NCBI GenBank assembly: GCA_016177865.1
Contig: JACOUJ010000393.1
Location: forward strand, 1-6,974
Source: Candidatus Rokuibacteriota bacterium
Lineage (GTDB): Bacteria > Methylomirabilota > Methylomirabilia > Rokubacteriales > JACOUJ01
Reading direction: 5' to 3'
Length of the DNA: 6,974 bases
Below are positions 4,783 to 6,974 of the stretch, one piece after another. Every line of letters begins with the position of its first letter. The stretch's first letter is position 1. The notes under the pieces were generated by a model. The model was given only the letters and a program-made list of their open reading frames with translations. It ran no database searches and was not told where the DNA came from. A program made the position numbers and the translations under genes.

Positions 4783-4787
4783 CCCAA

Positions 4788-4816
4788 GGGGGCTGCACGA
4801 AGCAGCCCTCGGTTTT
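4788..4816 (+). terminator. Intrinsic terminator after the lipoprotein gene
   Basis: GGGGGCTGC (4788-4796) pairs with GCAGCCCTC (4802-4810), nine pairs including one G-U, around the loop ACGAA. It is followed by GGTTTTGT. It starts six bases after the TAA. The T run is short but adequate for the plus strand. On the minus strand no T run follows, so it probably does not stop the helicase-like transcript efficiently. Confidence 0.75.
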
Positions 4817-4848
4817 GTCTCTCGTGTGCCTGGCTCCAGATTCCAGGT

Positions 4849-6228
4849 TCACCCGAGCGGCTCGTAGCGGATCTCGAGCGGAGCCGCCTCGGGGTTAGGT
4901 TCGGGCTCCTCGGCAGTGACACCGTACTTCGCGTAGAGCCCCTCCAGCTTCGGCCACTCCGCGGGCGGGATCACGTAGACCCCGTGGCGCTTCTGGGTCT
5001 TCAGATGGAGCTTCTTTCTCACGATGGTCCCGACCCATTTCGTCGTGATCCGGCGCTCGTACTCGTTCCCGTAGCGGTCGGCGAACCAGCTCGCGATCTC
5101 CTTGATGGAGAGCCTGGCGTCGGGGGAGGCCCCAAGGAGCTCGCGGATGATCTCCAGGATCCGGGCCTCGGCGTCCAGGCCGCGGTCGGCGATGAGGTCC
5201 TCATGGTAGCTCCGGGCGAGGGCCTGGAGGTCCCTCCGGGCCTCGGGCTCCTCGATGAGGCTGAGCAGCGGGACGAAGATCTGGTTGAGCCGGGGCTCGA
5301 TGGCCCGGTCCACCAGCTCGTCGAGCACGCGGGCCTTGCCCAGGCTCCGGAACCGGAACAGGAGGAGCTTGTTGCGGAGATGCAGGGCTTCCTCCTTGTA
5401 CGCCGGCGGCAGGTTGATCGGGATCTCCTCCCGGAGCCCCGTCTGATCCATCTCCTCGGTGAGGAAGCGGCTCTCAAGGGCCTTATCGTCGAAGAAGCCC
5501 CGGGTCGCCACGAGCTTCGGCCCGTAGACCTGGTAGGCCCGGGGGTTGAACTCGCGCTGGCCGACGGCCTCGCTCCGGAGGACCGGGAAGCCGCGGGCGT
5601 GGCCGTTATTGAGGATCTTCACGATCTCGGCCCGCTCGTCGGAGAGGCGAAAATCGCTCTCGTCGATCACGAGGGTCCCCCGGAAGGAATCCAGGATCCG
5701 GAACAAGGGCGAGACCGTCGAGGCCCCGGAGGCGAAGAGGGGTTTATAGCAGAGGGCGCCAACGATGAGGAGGAAGCGGGTCTTCCCGCTCCCCGGCTCC
5801 CCCCGCACCCGCAGGTACGGGAGCGCGTCGAAGCCATCGTAGACCCAGGAGAGCAGCACGTAGTAGCTCGCGATCTGCTCGAAGAGCGGGCTCACATCGA
5901 CGTAGCGATGGACGAAGGTCCGGACCTCGCCGATAAGCTCGGCCTCCGAGCCGTACTCCTCGGGCTCCGAGGGGAAGAGGACGACTTCGTTTCGGATGAG
6001 GTTATTGCGCGGGGAGTAAGGCACGAGGCGCTCGAAGGGACTCGGCGTGTAGCTCTCCTCGATCCGCCATTCGCCATCCTTCCAAACGACAAAGGCCGTC
6101 CGCTTCTCCTCCGGGCGGTAGACGATCTCCAGGATCGTCCCGTCATCAAAAACCGCCGAGACCGAGGGGATCCGCCTCTGCTTTTTGACCTGTTCGACCG
6201 CTTTAGCTATGGGGTGATGGTGCTCCAT
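4849..6228 (-). CDS. AAA+/P-loop ATPase, probable replicative helicase-like protein of a mobile element
   Basis: The 459-residue protein has an N-terminal region (1-115) with beta strands around AVFDDGTILEIVYRP. A P-loop core follows, with Walker A GEPGSGKT (143-150), Walker B TLVIDESD (185-192, D189 and E190) and a sensor-like strand YGPKLVATRGF (235-245). ALESRFLTEEM (250-260) carries R254, a likely arginine finger. A helical region (275-350) leads to a probable winged helix (353-420: ILEIIRELL, SIKEIASWFADRYG, ITTKWVGTIVRKK, GVYVIP). The tail is acidic and Pro-rich. This architecture suits ATPases beside primases in plasmids, phages and integrative elements, where they act as helicase or loader; unwinding itself is inferred. 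ATG 6228 lies 26 bases inside the upstream primase-like gene, so translation is probably coupled. No Shine-Dalgarno is evident. It lies opposite a 460-codon antisense frame that I reject. Confidence 0.8.
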   Translation of the reverse strand: MEHHHPIAKAVEQVKKQRRIPSVSAVFDDGTILEIVYRPEEKRTAFVVWKDGEWRIEESYTPSPFERLVPYSPRNNLIRNEVVLFPSEPEEYGSEAELIGEVRTFVHRYVDVSPLFEQIASYYVLLSWVYDGFDALPYLRVRGEPGSGKTRFLLIVGALCYKPLFASGASTVSPLFRILDSFRGTLVIDESDFRLSDERAEIVKILNNGHARGFPVLRSEAVGQREFNPRAYQVYGPKLVATRGFFDDKALESRFLTEEMDQTGLREEIPINLPPAYKEEALHLRNKLLLFRFRSLGKARVLDELVDRAIEPRLNQIFVPLLSLIEEPEARRDLQALARSYHEDLIADRGLDAEARILEIIRELLGASPDARLSIKEIASWFADRYGNEYERRITTKWVGTIVRKKLHLKTQKRHGVYVIPPAEWPKLEGLYAKYGVTAEEPEPNPEAAPLEIRYEPLG

Positions 6229-6974
6229 GAGGGTACCAAAGGGCCTCCAGGGCCTCGAGCGCCTGGCCGAAGCCGAGATGCTCCACGTCCTGGAGGAACC
6301 GGATCACGTCCCCGTGCCGCCGGCAGCCGTAGCAGTGGAAGGTGCCCGTGGCCGGGTAGACGGTGAAGGAGGGATTATGGTCGTCGTGGAAGGGGCAGAG
6401 GCCGACAAAAGTACTGCCCGAGGGCCGGAGCTCGACATACTGCCTGACGACCTCGACAATGGGAACCGCGCCTTTGAGGCGGTCGATCCGCTGGCGGAAA
6501 GACGTTGCCATTCCGTTGCTCGGGGCTCGACGCATAGGGGTGGCCGGCTCGGGAGCCGGAGGCACGGGCTTGGCCTGCGCCAGTAATTCCAAAAACTTCT
6601 CGCGGGTCCGCCCCAGGCGGACGAAGAAGTCCGTCACATCCCCGCCCTCGCCGACCTCCTCCGGCAGTTCCACGAGCTTCGCATGCGGGATCATTCGACC
6701 GACCCGCAACGCGCCCCGCTGCCCCGCCTCGTCCCGGTCGAAGCAGATATAGACCTCGGAGATCTGGCTCAGCGCCTCCGCCCACTCCGGGCGGAAGACC
6801 CCGGCCCCGCCGGTCGAGGTCGCGGCGTAGAAGCCCTGGGCCTCCAGGACCAGCCGGTCGAACTCCCCCTCGCAGAGGACGAGCTGGCGCGGGTGGCTCA
6901 GGACATGGTCCCAACCGTAGAGCTCGACCGGGTGCCCCGGCCAGGCGAGCATCTTGGGGCCGTCGCTTCTATCC
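6203..6974 (-). CDS. Primase-like protein with TOPRIM domain followed by a CHC2 zinc finger (5' partial)
   Basis: The frame stays open to the right edge, seven codons above the first ATG at 6952, so the N-terminus is missing. Counting from that Met, a TOPRIM domain spans about 21-115. It has the catalytic Glu in LVLCEGEFD (24-32, E28) and the metal-binding DxD in YICFDRDEAG (68-77, D72 and D74). A Pro/Ala linker (128-146) leads to a DnaG-type zinc-binding domain: IDRLKGAVPIVEVVRQYVEL (156-175), then C186-P-F-H189 and C207-Y-G-C210 and GDVIRFLQ (214-221). In DnaG the zinc domain comes first, so the order here is reversed. It would make RNA primers or bind primed DNA at the element's origin with the ATPase encoded downstream. 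An internal ATG at 6511, just before the zinc domain, could yield that domain separately. Stop TAA overlaps the ATPase gene by 26 bases. Confidence 0.85.
   Translation of the reverse strand, partial: DRSDGPKMLAWPGHPVELYGWDHVLSHPRQLVLCEGEFDRLVLEAQGFYAATSTGGAGVFRPEWAEALSQISEVYICFDRDEAGQRGALRVGRMIPHAKLVELPEEVGEGGDVTDFFVRLGRTREKFLELLAQAKPVPPAPEPATPMRRAPSNGMATSFRQRIDRLKGAVPIVEVVRQYVELRPSGSTFVGLCPFHDDHNPSFTVYPATGTFHCYGCRRHGDVIRFLQDVEHLGFGQALEALEALWYPHGAPSPHS

Noticed and set aside
4984..6366. 460-codon open frame on the plus strand
   Set aside because: It lies exactly opposite the AAA+ ATPase gene, whose motifs are unmistakable. The translation is a Leu/Glu/Pro/Gly-rich low-complexity chain with no recognisable motif, as expected from the antisense of GC-rich codons.

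Overview
The window is a mosaic from a GC-rich bacterium, or from an element it carries. The left edge (1-228) and the minus-strand genes on the right (4849-6974) share strongly GC-biased codon use; a hand count of 5101-5160 gives 39 G+C of 60. Two plus-strand islands are AT-richer: parts of the cassette at 298-2658 (301-360 has 26/60) and the lipoprotein gene (4621-4680 has 25/60). The gene mix is a conjugation-type ATPase end, a RuvC-like nuclease, an XRE regulator, an AAA+ helicase-like ATPase and a TOPRIM/zinc-finger primase-like protein. This points to a plasmid, integrative element or large phage-like replicon. The style resembles uncultured soil or subsurface lineages, but no marker in the window fixes the taxon.

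Layout. (1) 1-228 is the 3' end of a VirD4/TraD-like DNA-translocation ATPase. (2) A perfect extended -10 motif lies across its stop codon and precedes three overlapping plus-strand genes (298-2658): a conserved protein of unknown function, a protein with a disordered N-terminus and a small beta-rich C-terminal domain, and a soluble ComEC-like metallo-beta-lactamase-fold hydrolase. (3) Converging from the right is a two-gene minus-strand operon (3653-2731), an XRE regulator followed by a RuvC-like nuclease, coupled by an ATGA overlap, with a good sigma70-type promoter and two dyads in its leader. (4) 3654-4266 is non-coding. It holds an AT-rich stretch, three perfect GGGGGACGT repeats, a pure pyrimidine tract and a long inverted repeat, which together look like a replication or regulatory locus. 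(5) A short lipoprotein gene (4267-4782) follows, with its own RBS and terminator. (6) On the minus strand, a primase-like gene running off the right edge overlaps a AAA+ ATPase gene.

How the parts fit. The primase-like protein, the ATPase, the nuclease and the regulator flank the repeat-rich locus and plausibly form the replication and maintenance module of an element that also carries a transfer ATPase. The three-gene cassette and the lipoprotein look like acquired cargo. The best candidates for new biology are the three-gene cassette, the TOPRIM-before-CHC2 domain order in the primase-like protein, and the repeat locus.
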